64,000 nucleotides of DNA from Glycomyces sambucus (GCF_900102815.1 NZ_FNGF01000006.1:124001-188000); one strand, 5' to 3'; counted from the stretch's first letter, positions 53,711-63,015 are shown. The notes: generated by a model not told the origin, from the sequence alone. Made by a program: numbers and translations.

Positions 53711-53872
53711 GGAACCGACCGGCGGAGCGTTCCCATAGCGGCGCAACGAGTTCGGCACCCGACCAGGGGACGCGTGTACCCCTCGCCGCAGCGGCTACCG
53801 GTAGCATCCCCGGGCAGGACCCGCCTTCAGCCGCCGACTCGTCGGTGCGCTGCCGACGAGCTAGGAGACCCG

Positions 53873-54994
53873 TTGTTCGGCATGCTCGCCCCCTGCCCGT
53901 CCCGCACCCCCGACGACCTCAAGCCCCGCTGGATGGGGCACTTCTGCGGCCTGTGCCTCGAACTGCGCGACGACGCCGGGCAGCTCGCCCGGCTCACCAC
54001 CAACTACGACGCGCTCGCCCTCTCGGTCCTCGTGGAGGCCCAGATCGGCGACGAGGCGGACTCGCGCCACGCCGGCCCCTGCGCGCTTCGCGGGATGCGC
54101 CGCCAGACCGTCGCCACCGGCGCCGGGCCGAAGCTCGCCGCGACCGCGTCGCTCCTCCTCGCCTCGGCGAAGATCCGCGACCACGTGGACGACGGCGACG
54201 GGTTCGCCGCCCGCCGCGGCGCCCGCGGGCTCGCCGGTATGACCTCGAACCGTCTGCGCACCAAGGCGATCGGGCTCGGTGAGTCGATCGGACTCGACGT
54301 CGAACCGCTCGTCGCCGCCATCGCGGGCCAGCGCGCGGTCGAAGCGGACTTCGGGCCGGACACCGCGCTCACCGAGGTCACCGCGCCGACCGAGGCGGCC
54401 ACCGCCGAGCTGTTCGCGCACGCCGCGGTCCTCGGCGGCCGGCCCGAGAACGCGGAGGCGTTCCGGACCGCCGGGGCGGCCTTCGGGCGCCTGGCGCACC
54501 TGCTGGACGCGGCCGAGGACTTCGACGAGGACGCCGCGCGCGGCGCCTGGAACCCGCTGGCCGCCACCGGGACCGGTGTCGAGGGTGCGATGCCGCTGGT
54601 GCGCGGGGCGCTCGACGGCCTGCGGACCGCGCTGGAGTCCGCGGCGCTGCTCGACCGGACCATGACGGCCCTGCTGCTCGACCGCTACGCGCACCACGCG
54701 GTCGCCAAGACCTTCGGCTCGACCTGCGCCACCTGGCCGCGCGCCGACCGGCGCGAGTACCGCGAGTACCGGGAGCGCCGCCGCTCGCGCGACCACTACG
54801 ACCACGACCGCTACCGGCCGGAGCCGCGCGGGTTCTTCTCGGGGCTGTGCGCGTTCACGGTCCTGTGCTGCACCTGCCAGATGTGCTGCCGCGACCACTA
54901 CGAGGGCCCGTGGTCGCGCCGCCGCCGCTCGGGCTGCTGCCGGGACGGCTGCGACTGCTGCGAGTGCGACTGCTGCCCCTGCGGCTGCGACTGA
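53873..54994 (+). CDS. DUF5685 family protein with extremely cysteine-rich C-terminus
   Basis: 373 residues. The N-terminus (MFGMLAPCPSRTPDDLKPRW then HFCGLCLELRDD) matches the DUF5685 family of actinobacteria, function unknown. A helical central region (about 60-290) follows. The last 40 residues carry about 15 cysteines in pairs (LCCTCQMCC and CDCCECDCCPCGCD), mixed with Arg and Asp, a likely metal-binding tail. I start at TTG 53873 because TAGGAGA lies just upstream and family members begin with MFG; the longer open frame runs into repeats and hairpins. Confidence 0.8.
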   Translation: MFGMLAPCPSRTPDDLKPRWMGHFCGLCLELRDDAGQLARLTTNYDALALSVLVEAQIGDEADSRHAGPCALRGMRRQTVATGAGPKLAATASLLLASAKIRDHVDDGDGFAARRGARGLAGMTSNRLRTKAIGLGESIGLDVEPLVAAIAGQRAVEADFGPDTALTEVTAPTEAATAELFAHAAVLGGRPENAEAFRTAGAAFGRLAHLLDAAEDFDEDAARGAWNPLAATGTGVEGAMPLVRGALDGLRTALESAALLDRTMTALLLDRYAHHAVAKTFGSTCATWPRADRREYREYRERRRSRDHYDHDRYRPEPRGFFSGLCAFTVLCCTCQMCCRDHYEGPWSRRRRSGCCRDGCDCCECDCCPCGCD

Positions 54995-55010
54995 CCGCTC
55001 CCCCGTTATC

Positions 55011-55075
55011 CGGACACCGGACACCGGAGTCACGACAACGGAGTCTCGACACCGCAGTCCGGACTCCGGACTCCG
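55011..55075. other. Repeat-rich dyad downstream of DUF5685
   Basis: GGACACC occurs twice in tandem (55012-55025) and GGACTCC twice (55061-55074). CGGAGTC near 55025-55031 is complementary to GACTCCG at 55069-55075. It may fold as a bidirectional terminator between two convergent genes. Confidence 0.35.
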
Positions 55076-55166
55076 CAAGGGCGCTATCGCGACACCCTCC
55101 GAAACAGCACCGGGACCGGACCGCTCCCGCGGCCGGTCCCGTTCGCATGTCCTCGACTGCCTCGCG

Positions 55167-55907
55167 CTAGCTGGGCGGCTGCGGCCAGCCGTTCGAGGCC
55201 GCCGGGCCGTTCGCGGGCGGGCCGGGCGGCGCGGGCGGCTGGTAGCCGTACGGGTTCTGGGCGCCCGGTCCGGCGGGGCCGCGCCACTGGGGCGGGGGCG
55301 CCTGCGGGTCGAGCGGCGTGCCGGCGGCCTGCTCCTGCTGCTCGCGGCGCGGCCGGTTCCCGGGGCGGTCCTGGAGCCAGGCGCGCACGGGACGGGTGAA
55401 GGCGAGCACGAGGACGAGGAGCACCGCGGCGGCCAGGACCAGCGCGGGGACCACGGTGAACGGGTTGAAGACCCGGTACAGCGCGGCCACGGCCAGTACC
55501 CCGAGTCCGATGTAGATCGGCAGTCGCGGGTTATCGGATCCGAACCGGCCCAGCTGCTCCCGGGCCACGGCCCAGATGAGCACCAGGTTCACGGCCGCGG
55601 CGAGGACGCCGAAGACGACGCTGAGCGCGGCCACGCCGGTGAGCCCCAGCAGGGTGGCGATCACGGTGGCGGCCAGGTGGATCCAGAGGCTCTGGAGGAT
55701 CACCGTGACCTGCTTCGGGCGGTCGTCCTTGGGCAGGAGGCCCCACCGCTGCCCCCAGGTGGGGGGCGGCGGCAGCACCGGGCCGGTCGGCTGCCCGTAC
55801 TGGACGGCGCCGGGGTCCTGCGGCCGGTACTGGAACGAGGGCGCGCCGGGCCCCGGCGTCGCGTTCGGGTCGGGCGCGGGCCCGGAAGTGTAGGGAGAGT
55901 TGGTCAT
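55167..55907 (-). CDS. Hypothetical membrane protein with proline-rich ends
   Basis: 246 residues, family not recognised. A Pro/Gly-rich cytoplasmic N-terminus (about 1-62) precedes four membrane helices (about 70-175), and a Pro/Gln/Gly-rich tail follows (GYQPPAPPGPPANGP). Such layouts are common among actinobacterial cell-envelope hypotheticals. It lies 64 bp downstream of the RNA methyltransferase gene on the same strand and may share its transcript. Confidence 0.7.
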   Translation of the reverse strand: MTNSPYTSGPAPDPNATPGPGAPSFQYRPQDPGAVQYGQPTGPVLPPPPTWGQRWGLLPKDDRPKQVTVILQSLWIHLAATVIATLLGLTGVAALSVVFGVLAAAVNLVLIWAVAREQLGRFGSDNPRLPIYIGLGVLAVAALYRVFNPFTVVPALVLAAAVLLVLVLAFTRPVRAWLQDRPGNRPRREQQEQAAGTPLDPQAPPPQWRGPAGPGAQNPYGYQPPAPPGPPANGPAASNGWPQPPS

Positions 55908-55971
55908 CGATCGGCTCCGAGGAGTGCGGTCTGTAGAGGCGACAGGCTACCCCACGGGTCCGACCGCGGCG

Positions 55972-57150
55972 TCAGTCGACCGGTTCGAACAGGGCGACGG
56001 TCTCGAAGTGCTGGGTCATCGGGAACGCGTCGAACGCGCGGATCCGGGTGAGCGCGTAGCCCTCCACGGCGAGGTCGCTCGCGTCGCGGGCCAGCGCGCC
56101 GGCGTCGCAGGCGACGTAGCAGATCGCGCGGGGCCGGGCCTCGCCGAGCGCGACGACGACCTCGGGGCCGGCGCCGCTGCGGGGCGGGTCGAGGACGACG
56201 AGGTCGACCGAGCCGAGGTCGGGGGCGACGTCGGCGACGTCGCCTTCGATGGCGCCGGCGTTCTTGTACGCGGCGAGGTTCGCGGCGGTGCGGGAGGCGC
56301 GGGCGTTCTCGACGGCGATGACGCGGCCGGTGTCGCCGACGGCGTCGGCGAGGCCGGTGGCGAAGAGGCCGGCGCCGGCGTAGAGGTCCCACGCGGACTC
56401 GCCTTCGCGCGGGGCGAGGAACTCGATCGCGGTCGCGAGGAACGTGGGGGCGGCGGCGGGGTGGACCTGCCAGAAGGCGTCGAAGCCGATCTCGAACCCG
56501 GCGTCGCCGACGGTCTGGTGGACGGTCTTGGGGCCGCTCTTGTGGTGGGGGCGGGCGGTGCGGCGCAGCTGGGTGTAGACGGCGAGCTGGTCGTCGTCGG
56601 CGTCGACGACCCCGACGGCGCCCATGCCGTCCCAGTTCGCGGTGAGGACGTCGGCCTCGCGGATGCGCTCGGTGGCGATGCGGCAGTAGTCGATGTGCAC
56701 GAGCTCGTGCGACTTGTGCCGGCGCAGGCCGGGCCGGCCGTCCTCGTCGACGGCGTACTGCATGCGGGTGCGCCAGCCGAGGGCGTCCTCGTCCCACGGG
56801 AGGGCCTCGACCTCGACGCCGTCGAGGAGGGCGGGGTCGATGCCGCCGATGCGGGTGAGCTGGTCGAACAGGACCTTGGCCTTGAGGCGTCGCTGGGCGT
56901 CGGGGGCGGCGTGCTGGAAGTCGCAGCCGCCGCACTTCCCGGGCCCGGCCCAGGGGCAGGGGGGTTCGACGCGGTCGGGCGAGGCTTCGATGACCTCGAC
57001 GGCGTCGGCGAACGCGAAGCGCTTCTTGCGGTCGGTGATCTCGATGCGCACCTGCTCCCCGGGCAGGGCGTGGCGCACGAAGTACACCTCGCCGTCGACT
57101 CGGGCCACGCAGTGGCCTCCGGCCGCGACGTCTCCGACGGTGACGATCAT
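55972..57150 (-). CDS. TRAM-domain RNA (uracil-5-)-methyltransferase (TrmA/RlmD-like)
   Basis: 392 residues. The N-terminal TRAM domain (VTVGDVAAGGHCVARVDGEV) binds RNA. Cysteines PCPWAGPGKCGGCDFQ, with a later one in IDYCRIA, could hold a 4Fe-4S cluster. The SAM site is WDLYAGAGLFATGLAD, and the catalytic region VVLDPPRSGAG...YVACDAGALARD has the nucleophilic Cys. The family makes 5-methyluridine in tRNA or rRNA; the position cannot be assigned. ATG 57150 has GAGGGA four bases upstream. The mycobacterial counterpart (Rv2689c) has the same neighbours. Confidence 0.9.
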   Translation of the reverse strand: MIVTVGDVAAGGHCVARVDGEVYFVRHALPGEQVRIEITDRKKRFAFADAVEVIEASPDRVEPPCPWAGPGKCGGCDFQHAAPDAQRRLKAKVLFDQLTRIGGIDPALLDGVEVEALPWDEDALGWRTRMQYAVDEDGRPGLRRHKSHELVHIDYCRIATERIREADVLTANWDGMGAVGVVDADDDQLAVYTQLRRTARPHHKSGPKTVHQTVGDAGFEIGFDAFWQVHPAAAPTFLATAIEFLAPREGESAWDLYAGAGLFATGLADAVGDTGRVIAVENARASRTAANLAAYKNAGAIEGDVADVAPDLGSVDLVVLDPPRSGAGPEVVVALGEARPRAICYVACDAGALARDASDLAVEGYALTRIRAFDAFPMTQHFETVALFEPVD

Positions 57151-57235
57151 CGATTCCCTCTCCCCGAGCTGCGGCGCGCTGGGCGCAGCGGGCCGCACGC
57201 CAGGATACGGGACCGGGCCGCCGGGGGGTGCGGCG

Positions 57236-59194
57236 CTATTTGGGGATGCGGCGCAGCGGCGGGGGCTCGGTGCTCTCGCCGAGGATCCACGGGACGGTGC
57301 AGACCATGACGCCGGGCTCGTACTTGAGCTGGCGGCGCAGGGCCTTGGTGGTCTGGTTGTGCAGCAGGCTGGCCGACCAGTTGTAGTAGCCGCGGGAGAG
57401 GCGCCCCCGCTGGGGGCCGAGGCCGACGACGTACTCGGGGAGGTAGACGGTGACGACGTCGCGGGGGGCGTCGCGGCGGCGGGCCTTGACGTACTCGGCG
57501 ATCGGGCCGGTGATCTCGCGGTACGGGGAGTCGAGGACGGTGAGGGGCACGCCGATGCGGCGCCGGTCCCATTCGGCGACGAGGCGGCGGGAGGCGGCGG
57601 CGTCGACGTTGACGGTGAGGGCGGTGATGGTGTCGGGCCGGGTGCCCTTCGCGTAGGAGAGCATCCGCATGAGCGGGAGGTTGACGCTGGAGACGAGGAC
57701 GATCGCGTGGCTGCGCGAGGGCAGCTTGGGTTTGCCGGGCGGGAGTTCGATCTCGTCGCGCACGGCCGCGTAGTGCTTGGCGATGGCGCGCATGAGCAGG
57801 TAGCAGCCGCCGATGATGAGGACGGCGATCCAGCCGCCGCGCCGGAAGAGCGTGAACGCGACGATGACGAGGACGGCGGTGCAGGCGAGGACGGCGGCGA
57901 TCGCGGTGGCGCGGGCCCGGCGGGCGCGGGAGCGGCGGCCGGGGTCGCGTTCGACGTCGAGGACGCGGCGCCAGTGGCGGGACATGGCGGCGTGCGACAG
58001 GACCATGGAGAGGAACACGCCGACGACGTACAGGCCGATGAGCTCGTACGCGCCGCCGCCGAAGAGGACGACGAGGAGCGCGGCGGCGACGGCGAGGATG
58101 AGGATGCCGTTGGAGTACACGAGCCGGTCGCCGCGCTTGTGGAGCTGGCGCGGCAGCAGGGAGTCCTCGGCGAACACGGACGCGAGCTGCGGGAAACCGA
58201 CGAACGCGGTGTTGGCGGCCAGGAGCAGGACCCCGGCGGTGGCGAGCATGACGGGCCAGCGCGCGGCGGGCGAGCCGCCGAAGACGGTGTCGGCGAGCTG
58301 CGCGATGAGCGGGTACTGGAGGAGGCCGTCGACGGGGGTGGCGTGGGCGCCGACGAGGAACGCGAGGACCACGGTGCCGGTGAAGAGGGCGACGGTGGCG
58401 GCGCCGACGGTGGTGATCGCGGCGGCGGCGTTGCGGCCGCGCGGGGGCCGGAAGAACCGGACGCGGGTGGTGAACGTCTCGACGCCGGTGACGGCGACCG
58501 ATCCGGCGGCGAAGGCCCTGGCGCACAGCAGGAACAGTGCCGCGGACGTCCATTCGCGCTGGTCTTCGGGGCGTTCGGCGGCGGGGGCCGCGAGGTCGTC
58601 GCCGGCGGCGAGGCGCACGAGGCCGGTGAGGACGATCGCGGCGATCCCGGCGACGAACGCGATGGTGACCCCGGCGGCGAAGCGGCCGGAGACGCGCAGG
58701 CCGCGCAGGTTGAAGGCGGCGAGGACGGCGATGGCGGCGGCCGCGGCCCATTCGCGCCACGGCTGGAGGCCGGGCATGAGCGCGACCAGGGCCGCGACGG
58801 CCGCGGCGGTGGAGACGGCGACGGTGAGGATGTAGTCGAGGACGAGCGCGGCGGCGGCGAGGCGGCCCGCGCCGGGCCCGAAGTTCGCGGTGACGACCCG
58901 GTAGTCCCCGCCGCCGCCCGGGTACGCCTGCACCGTGTACCGGTAGGAGGCGATGACGGCGCACATGACGGCGGCGACGGCGAGGCCGGTCCACGGGGAG
59001 AGGGCGTACGCGGCGGTCCCGGCGAGGCCGAGCACGAGGAAGACCTGCTCGGGGGCATAGGCGATCGAGGAGATGGGGTTGACGGCGAGGAGCGGGATCG
59101 CGTACCGCTTCGAGAGCACCAGGGAGGACCCGCGCCCGGAGGCGAACGGCTCGCCCACCAGCAGCCGCTTGAGGACCGCCCACGACCTTGTCAC
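57236..59194 (-). CDS. APC-superfamily amino-acid permease
   Basis: 652 residues with about 12 membrane helices (about 50-480) and a soluble C-terminal domain of about 170 residues. The first helix pair has NPISSIAYAPEQVFLVLG, typical of the DUF-type APC/KUP-like permeases adjacent to trkA genes in actinobacteria. Substrate unknown (amino acid or K+). GTG 59194 follows a -10-like TACGCT (59206-59201) by six bases, indicating a leaderless start. It is followed on the same strand by the RNA methyltransferase, as in M. tuberculosis Rv2690c-Rv2689c. Confidence 0.87.
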   Translation of the reverse strand: MTRSWAVLKRLLVGEPFASGRGSSLVLSKRYAIPLLAVNPISSIAYAPEQVFLVLGLAGTAAYALSPWTGLAVAAVMCAVIASYRYTVQAYPGGGGDYRVVTANFGPGAGRLAAAALVLDYILTVAVSTAAAVAALVALMPGLQPWREWAAAAAIAVLAAFNLRGLRVSGRFAAGVTIAFVAGIAAIVLTGLVRLAAGDDLAAPAAERPEDQREWTSAALFLLCARAFAAGSVAVTGVETFTTRVRFFRPPRGRNAAAAITTVGAATVALFTGTVVLAFLVGAHATPVDGLLQYPLIAQLADTVFGGSPAARWPVMLATAGVLLLAANTAFVGFPQLASVFAEDSLLPRQLHKRGDRLVYSNGILILAVAAALLVVLFGGGAYELIGLYVVGVFLSMVLSHAAMSRHWRRVLDVERDPGRRSRARRARATAIAAVLACTAVLVIVAFTLFRRGGWIAVLIIGGCYLLMRAIAKHYAAVRDEIELPPGKPKLPSRSHAIVLVSSVNLPLMRMLSYAKGTRPDTITALTVNVDAAASRRLVAEWDRRRIGVPLTVLDSPYREITGPIAEYVKARRRDAPRDVVTVYLPEYVVGLGPQRGRLSRGYYNWSASLLHNQTTKALRRQLKYEPGVMVCTVPWILGESTEPPPLRRIPK

Positions 59195-59306
59195 GGCCGT
59201 AGCGTAGCGTCCCGCGGCGCGCCCCGGGGCCGCGAGTTTCCCCGCGGCCCCTTCGGAGGCGCCCTGTGGAGGCGCCCGGCGGGGCGTCCGCGGTCCCGGG
59301 CGGCGC

Positions 59307-60335
59307 TCAGTCCTTGACGGCGGCCTCGACGGTGAGCGTCCCGGCGGCGGTGTCGAGGACCGCCTCGGTGCCGAGGGGGACCACGCGCGGGTCGGGGCCG
59401 TGGCCGATCTTGAGGCCGCCGAGGACGGGCACGCCGAGCGTCCCGAGCCGGTCCGTGATGACCTCGTTCATCGTCCACTCGCCGGGCTTGTGCTGGTCGA
59501 GGGGGTGCGGCACGAACTGGCCGACGGCGATCCCGGCGAGCCCGTCGAAGTGCCCGGCGCGGATGACGCGGGTGAGCATGTTGTCGACCCGGTAGCGGGC
59601 CTCCTCGACCTCCTCGATGAGGAGGATCGCGCCGTCCATGTCGGGCCAGTTGGACCGGTCGGGTTCGGCGGCGAGCAGCGAGAGGTTCCCGCCGAGGAGC
59701 TTCCCGGTGGCGGTGCCGGGGACCTCGACGGGGGCGGTCGGCTCGGCGGGGTCGCGTTCGAGGACCACGGGGTCGGCGGTCATGACCGCCCGCCGCAGGG
59801 ACTCGGCGGTCGCGGGGGTGTTGTTCGAGGACCAGGCCATCATGGGCGAGTGCAGGGTCGGGACGCGGGTCTGCTCGGCGACCGCCAGGTGCAGGGCCGT
59901 GATGTCGGAGTAGCCGATGACGAGCTTCGGGTGGTCCTCCAGGGCCTCGACGTCCGCGTCGTCGATGATCCGGGTGGTCCCGTAGCCGCCGCGGACGGTC
60001 ATGAGCGCCTTGGCCTCCGGGTGCGCCAGCGCGTAGTTCAGGTCCGCGAGGCGGTCGGCGTCGGGCGCGGAGAGGTACCCGAACGTGTCGAGGGCGTGCT
60101 CGGTGAGCTCGACGCGCAGGCCCCAGCCCTCCAGGACCGCGACGCCGCGGGCGACCGCGGCCGCGGTGGAGGGCCCGCCGGGGGCGGGGACGACGACGAG
60201 GTCGCCGGGGACGAGCTTCTTCGGGCGGCGCGGGCCCTTCGCGGCGGCGGGCGAGGCGGTCGCCGCGGCGGCGACGGCGCCGGCGGCGAGGCCGCCGATG
60301 AGGGCGCGGCGGGAGAGGGACGGGTGTCGCTGCAT
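59307..60335 (-). CDS. Tat-exported LD-carboxypeptidase, S66 family
   Basis: 342 residues. The signal SRRALIGGLAAGAVAAAATA contains a twin-arginine-type motif. The mature part has the S66 triad: Ser in IGYSDITALHLA, Glu in LLIEEVEEARYR and His in KIGHGPDP. LD-carboxypeptidases trim the terminal D-Ala of tetrapeptides or cleave related LD bonds (microcin-resistance proteins belong here too). AAGGAG six bases before ATG 60335 decides the start. It lies between the APC permease and the divergent trkA genes, apparently an insertion relative to the mycobacterial order. Confidence 0.9.
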   Translation of the reverse strand: MQRHPSLSRRALIGGLAAGAVAAAATASPAAAKGPRRPKKLVPGDLVVVPAPGGPSTAAAVARGVAVLEGWGLRVELTEHALDTFGYLSAPDADRLADLNYALAHPEAKALMTVRGGYGTTRIIDDADVEALEDHPKLVIGYSDITALHLAVAEQTRVPTLHSPMMAWSSNNTPATAESLRRAVMTADPVVLERDPAEPTAPVEVPGTATGKLLGGNLSLLAAEPDRSNWPDMDGAILLIEEVEEARYRVDNMLTRVIRAGHFDGLAGIAVGQFVPHPLDQHKPGEWTMNEVITDRLGTLGVPVLGGLKIGHGPDPRVVPLGTEAVLDTAAGTLTVEAAVKD

Positions 60336-60502
60336 CGGATGCTCCTTCGTGCTGGGTGGTCCAATGTCTAGACGCGCGAGGGCGCCGGATTCGGCACGTC
60401 TGCGGCGGGTTTTTCCCGTGTTCACCGGAGTCGCCGCGTCCCGGGCGGCGGGGCGCGGCCTCGCGGTAAGGTCACAGCACGTCCGATCGAGGAGTGGTGC
60501 CG

Positions 60503-61168
60503 GTGCACGTGGTGATCATGGGGTGCGGGCGCGTCGGCTCGTCGCTGGCGCGGAGCCTCGTGGAGCGCGGGCACACGGTCGGGATCATCGACCAGAATCC
60601 GAAGGCGTTCCGCCGCTTGGGACCGGACTTCGACGAGACGACGGTGCGCGGGGTCGGGTTCGACCGGGAGGTCCTGGCGAAGGCCGGGATCGGGCGCGCC
60701 GACGCGTTCGTGTCGGTGTCCTCGGGCGACAACTCGAACATCATCGCCGCGCGGGTCGCGCGCGAGAACTACGGCGTCCCGAAGGTGATCGCGCGGATCT
60801 ACGACCCGCAGCGGGCCACGGTGTACGAGCGCCTCGGCATCCCCACGGTGGCGACGGTGCGGTGGACGGCCGACCGGCTGCTGCGACACCTCGTCCCCGA
60901 GGGCCAGGAGGCCCTGTGGCGCGACCCGACCGCGACCCTGTCGATGGTCGAGGTCCTGTGCGACGAGGGCTGGTACGGGACGGCGCTGGCGGTGCTGGAG
61001 CACGCCACGGGCCACAGGGTCGCGTACCTCAACCGGTTCGGGCGGGCGACCCTGCCGACCGCGTCGACGGTCCTCCAGGACGGGGACCAGGTGTTCATGC
61101 TCGTCGGCGACGGCGACGAGGCGGGGATCCAGCGGATCGCGGGCGCGGCCCCGCAGGGGGGTGCCTGA
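60503..61168 (+). CDS. trkA: TrkA-type K+ uptake regulatory protein (first of pair)
   Basis: 221 residues. A Rossmann RCK-N domain with HVVIMGCGRVGSSLARSL binds NAD(H) or nucleotide, and an RCK-C domain follows (about 140-215, DGDQVFML). Such proteins gate potassium uptake channels or transporters. The start is GTG 60503, eight bases after GAGGAG. The stop TGA overlaps the second trkA gene's ATG. It is equivalent to ceoB (Rv2691). Confidence 0.88.
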   Translation: MHVVIMGCGRVGSSLARSLVERGHTVGIIDQNPKAFRRLGPDFDETTVRGVGFDREVLAKAGIGRADAFVSVSSGDNSNIIAARVARENYGVPKVIARIYDPQRATVYERLGIPTVATVRWTADRLLRHLVPEGQEALWRDPTATLSMVEVLCDEGWYGTALAVLEHATGHRVAYLNRFGRATLPTASTVLQDGDQVFMLVGDGDEAGIQRIAGAAPQGGA

Positions 61169-61833
61169 TGCGGGTGGCCATCGCCGGGGCTGGGAACGTG
61201 GGCCGGTCGATCGCGTCGGAGCTGGTCGGCAACGGCCACCAGGTGCTGCTCATCGAGCGCGACCCCGACTCGATGCGGCCCGAGCGGGTGCCGGAGGCCG
61301 AGTGGCTGCTGGCCGACGCGTGCGAGCTGGAGAACCTGCGGCAGGCGCACCTGGAGACGTGCGATGTGGCGGTGGCCGCGACCGGCGACGACAAGGTGAA
61401 CCTGGTGGTGAGCCTGCTGTCGAAGACGGAGTTCGCGGTGCCGCGCGTGGTGGCGCGGGTGAACCGGGCCGAGAACGAGTGGCTGTTCAACGAGGAGTGG
61501 GGCGTCGACGTCTCGGTGTCGAAGCCGCGGCTGCTGGCCGCGCTCGTCGAGGAGGCCGTCAGCGTCGGCGACCTGGTGCGGCTCTTGACGTTCCGGCAGT
61601 CGCAGGCGAACCTCGTGGAGATCACGCTGCCGGTGGACGCCCCGCACGTGGGCAGCCGGGTCGCGGAGGTGCCGCTGCCGCACGACGTGGCGCTGGTGGC
61701 GATCATCCGGGGCCGGCGGGTCATCGCGCCGACTCCCGACGACACCGTCGAGGCCGGCGACGAGCTGGTGTTCGTGTGCCACGAGGACGCCGAGGACGCG
61801 ACGCGCTCGGTGATGCTCGGCAAGACCCGCTGA
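61168..61833 (+). CDS. trkA: TrkA-type K+ uptake regulatory protein (second of pair)
   Basis: 221 residues, same architecture as its neighbour: RVAIAGAGNVGRSIASEL, acidic LIERDPDS at the end of strand two, and an RCK-C domain ending AGDELVFVCHED. Translational coupling (ATG 61168 shares a base with the upstream stop) suggests a heteromeric gate. It is equivalent to ceoC (Rv2692). No TrkH/TrkG membrane subunit is in the window; the divergent APC/KUP-like permease is a possible partner. Confidence 0.88.
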   Translation: MRVAIAGAGNVGRSIASELVGNGHQVLLIERDPDSMRPERVPEAEWLLADACELENLRQAHLETCDVAVAATGDDKVNLVVSLLSKTEFAVPRVVARVNRAENEWLFNEEWGVDVSVSKPRLLAALVEEAVSVGDLVRLLTFRQSQANLVEITLPVDAPHVGSRVAEVPLPHDVALVAIIRGRRVIAPTPDDTVEAGDELVFVCHEDAEDATRSVMLGKTR

Positions 61834-61887
61834 GCCGGGCCGCGCGCCTCGCCGCACCCGCGGCCTCACAAAAGGTCGCTTTCGGAC

Positions 61888-61917
61888 TTTACAGGCGGCC
61901 CCTCGGGAAGTTACATT
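61888..61917 (+). promoter_or_regulatory. Promoter of the first LPMO gene
   Basis: TTTACA (61888-61893), 18-bp spacer, TACATT (61912-61917). The same hexamers and spacing recur before the second LPMO gene, and the two promoters share AGTTACATTGA. Confidence 0.65.
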
Positions 61918-61943
61918 GATATACATCGATTTCCCTTCCATCT

Positions 61944-61957
61944 TGGGAGCGCTACCA
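61944..61957 (+). promoter_or_regulatory. CelR/CebR-like operator overlapping the ribosome-binding site
   Basis: TGGGAGCGCTACCA differs at one position from the palindrome TGGGAGCGCTCCCA bound by CelR/CebR-type LacI repressors of cellulase genes. Its GGGAG also serves as Shine-Dalgarno sequence and its last base is the A of the start codon. Confidence 0.75.
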
Positions 61958-63015
61958 TGCTCAAGACGACCCGTCATCGGGCCAGACAGCTGATCGTCGT
62001 CATCGCCGCCCTCGCCGCCGCGGGGGCCACGGCGTTCTTCTTCGTCCAGCCCGCGGCCGGCCACGGCACGGCCACCAGTCCCCCGTCCCGGCAGTACAGC
62101 TGCTGGGAGCGCTGGGGCGACGACCACCTCAACCCCGACATGGCCGACACCGACCCCATGTGCGCGCAGGCGTGGCAGGCCAACCCCAACACCATGTGGA
62201 ACTGGAACGGCCTGCTGCGCGAGGGCATGGCCGGCCAGCACGAGTCGCGCATCCCCGACAACCAGCTCTGCTCCGGCGGCCGGGCCGAGGGCGGCCGGTA
62301 CAACTCGCTCGACGCGGCGGGCGCCTGGCACACCACGCCGCTGAACAACAACTTCACGCTGCACTACGAGGACACCGCCGTCCACGGCGGGGACTACTAC
62401 TGGGTCTACGTCTCCAAGCAGGGCTACGACGCCACGACCGACGCCCTCGACTGGGCCGACCTCGAGCGCGTCGTCAGCACCGGGGTCTACGAGCCCGGCG
62501 AGGCCGTCGACATCCCCGTCAGCGCGCCCGGGCGCACCGGCCGCCACGTGGTCTACGTCGTGTGGCAGGCCAGCCACATCGACCAGGCGTTCTACTCCTG
62601 CTCCGACGTGTGGTTCGGCGGCGGCGGCCCGACCGACCCGCCGACCGACCCCACCGAGGAGCCCACCGACCCGACCGACCCCCCGACGGACCCGACCGAC
62701 CCGCCCGCGGACCTGAGCTGCGCGGCGACCACCTCGGTCAACAGCTGGGGCTCGGGCGCCACGGTCACCGTGACCGTGCGCAACACCGGCACCCGCACCG
62801 TCAACTCGTGGATGCTCCACTGGGCCTGGGCGTCCGGCTCGACCGCGGCGGTGAGCAGCATCTGGAACGCCTCGCACTCCACGATGGGCGGCATGCAGAT
62901 GGCCGCGCCCGTGGGGTGGAACCAGACCATAGCGGCCGGCGGCTCGGTCTCCTTCGGGTTCAACGTGAACGGCGCGTTGAGCACGATGCCCGAGATCGAC
63001 TGCCTGCCTTCATAA
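61957..63015 (+). CDS. AA10 lytic polysaccharide monooxygenase with CBM2-like module
   Basis: 352 residues. The signal sequence (QLIVVIAALAAAGATAFFFV) is cleaved before H36, giving the N-terminal His of the copper brace; H143 (AVHGGDYYWVYV) is the likely second ligand, and F220 of CSDVWF the axial residue. The catalytic domain resembles ScLPMO10B-type enzymes, with CWERWGDDHLNPDMADTDPM and PDNQLCSGGR. A Pro-Thr-Asp linker (about 225-252) joins a CBM2-like carbohydrate-binding module (about 254-352). It oxidatively cleaves crystalline cellulose, possibly chitin, outside the cell. Regulated by the CelR/CebR-like operator at 61944. Confidence 0.9.
   Translation: MLKTTRHRARQLIVVIAALAAAGATAFFFVQPAAGHGTATSPPSRQYSCWERWGDDHLNPDMADTDPMCAQAWQANPNTMWNWNGLLREGMAGQHESRIPDNQLCSGGRAEGGRYNSLDAAGAWHTTPLNNNFTLHYEDTAVHGGDYYWVYVSKQGYDATTDALDWADLERVVSTGVYEPGEAVDIPVSAPGRTGRHVVYVVWQASHIDQAFYSCSDVWFGGGGPTDPPTDPTEEPTDPTDPPTDPTDPPADLSCAATTSVNSWGSGATVTVTVRNTGTRTVNSWMLHWAWASGSTAAVSSIWNASHSTMGGMQMAAPVGWNQTIAAGGSVSFGFNVNGALSTMPEIDCLPS

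Noticed and set aside
53437..53758. Minus-strand proteins with a 16-residue periodic sequence over the minisatellite
   Set aside because: They arise because a 16-bp repeat without stop codons reads through all three frames every 48 bp; no start site supports coding.
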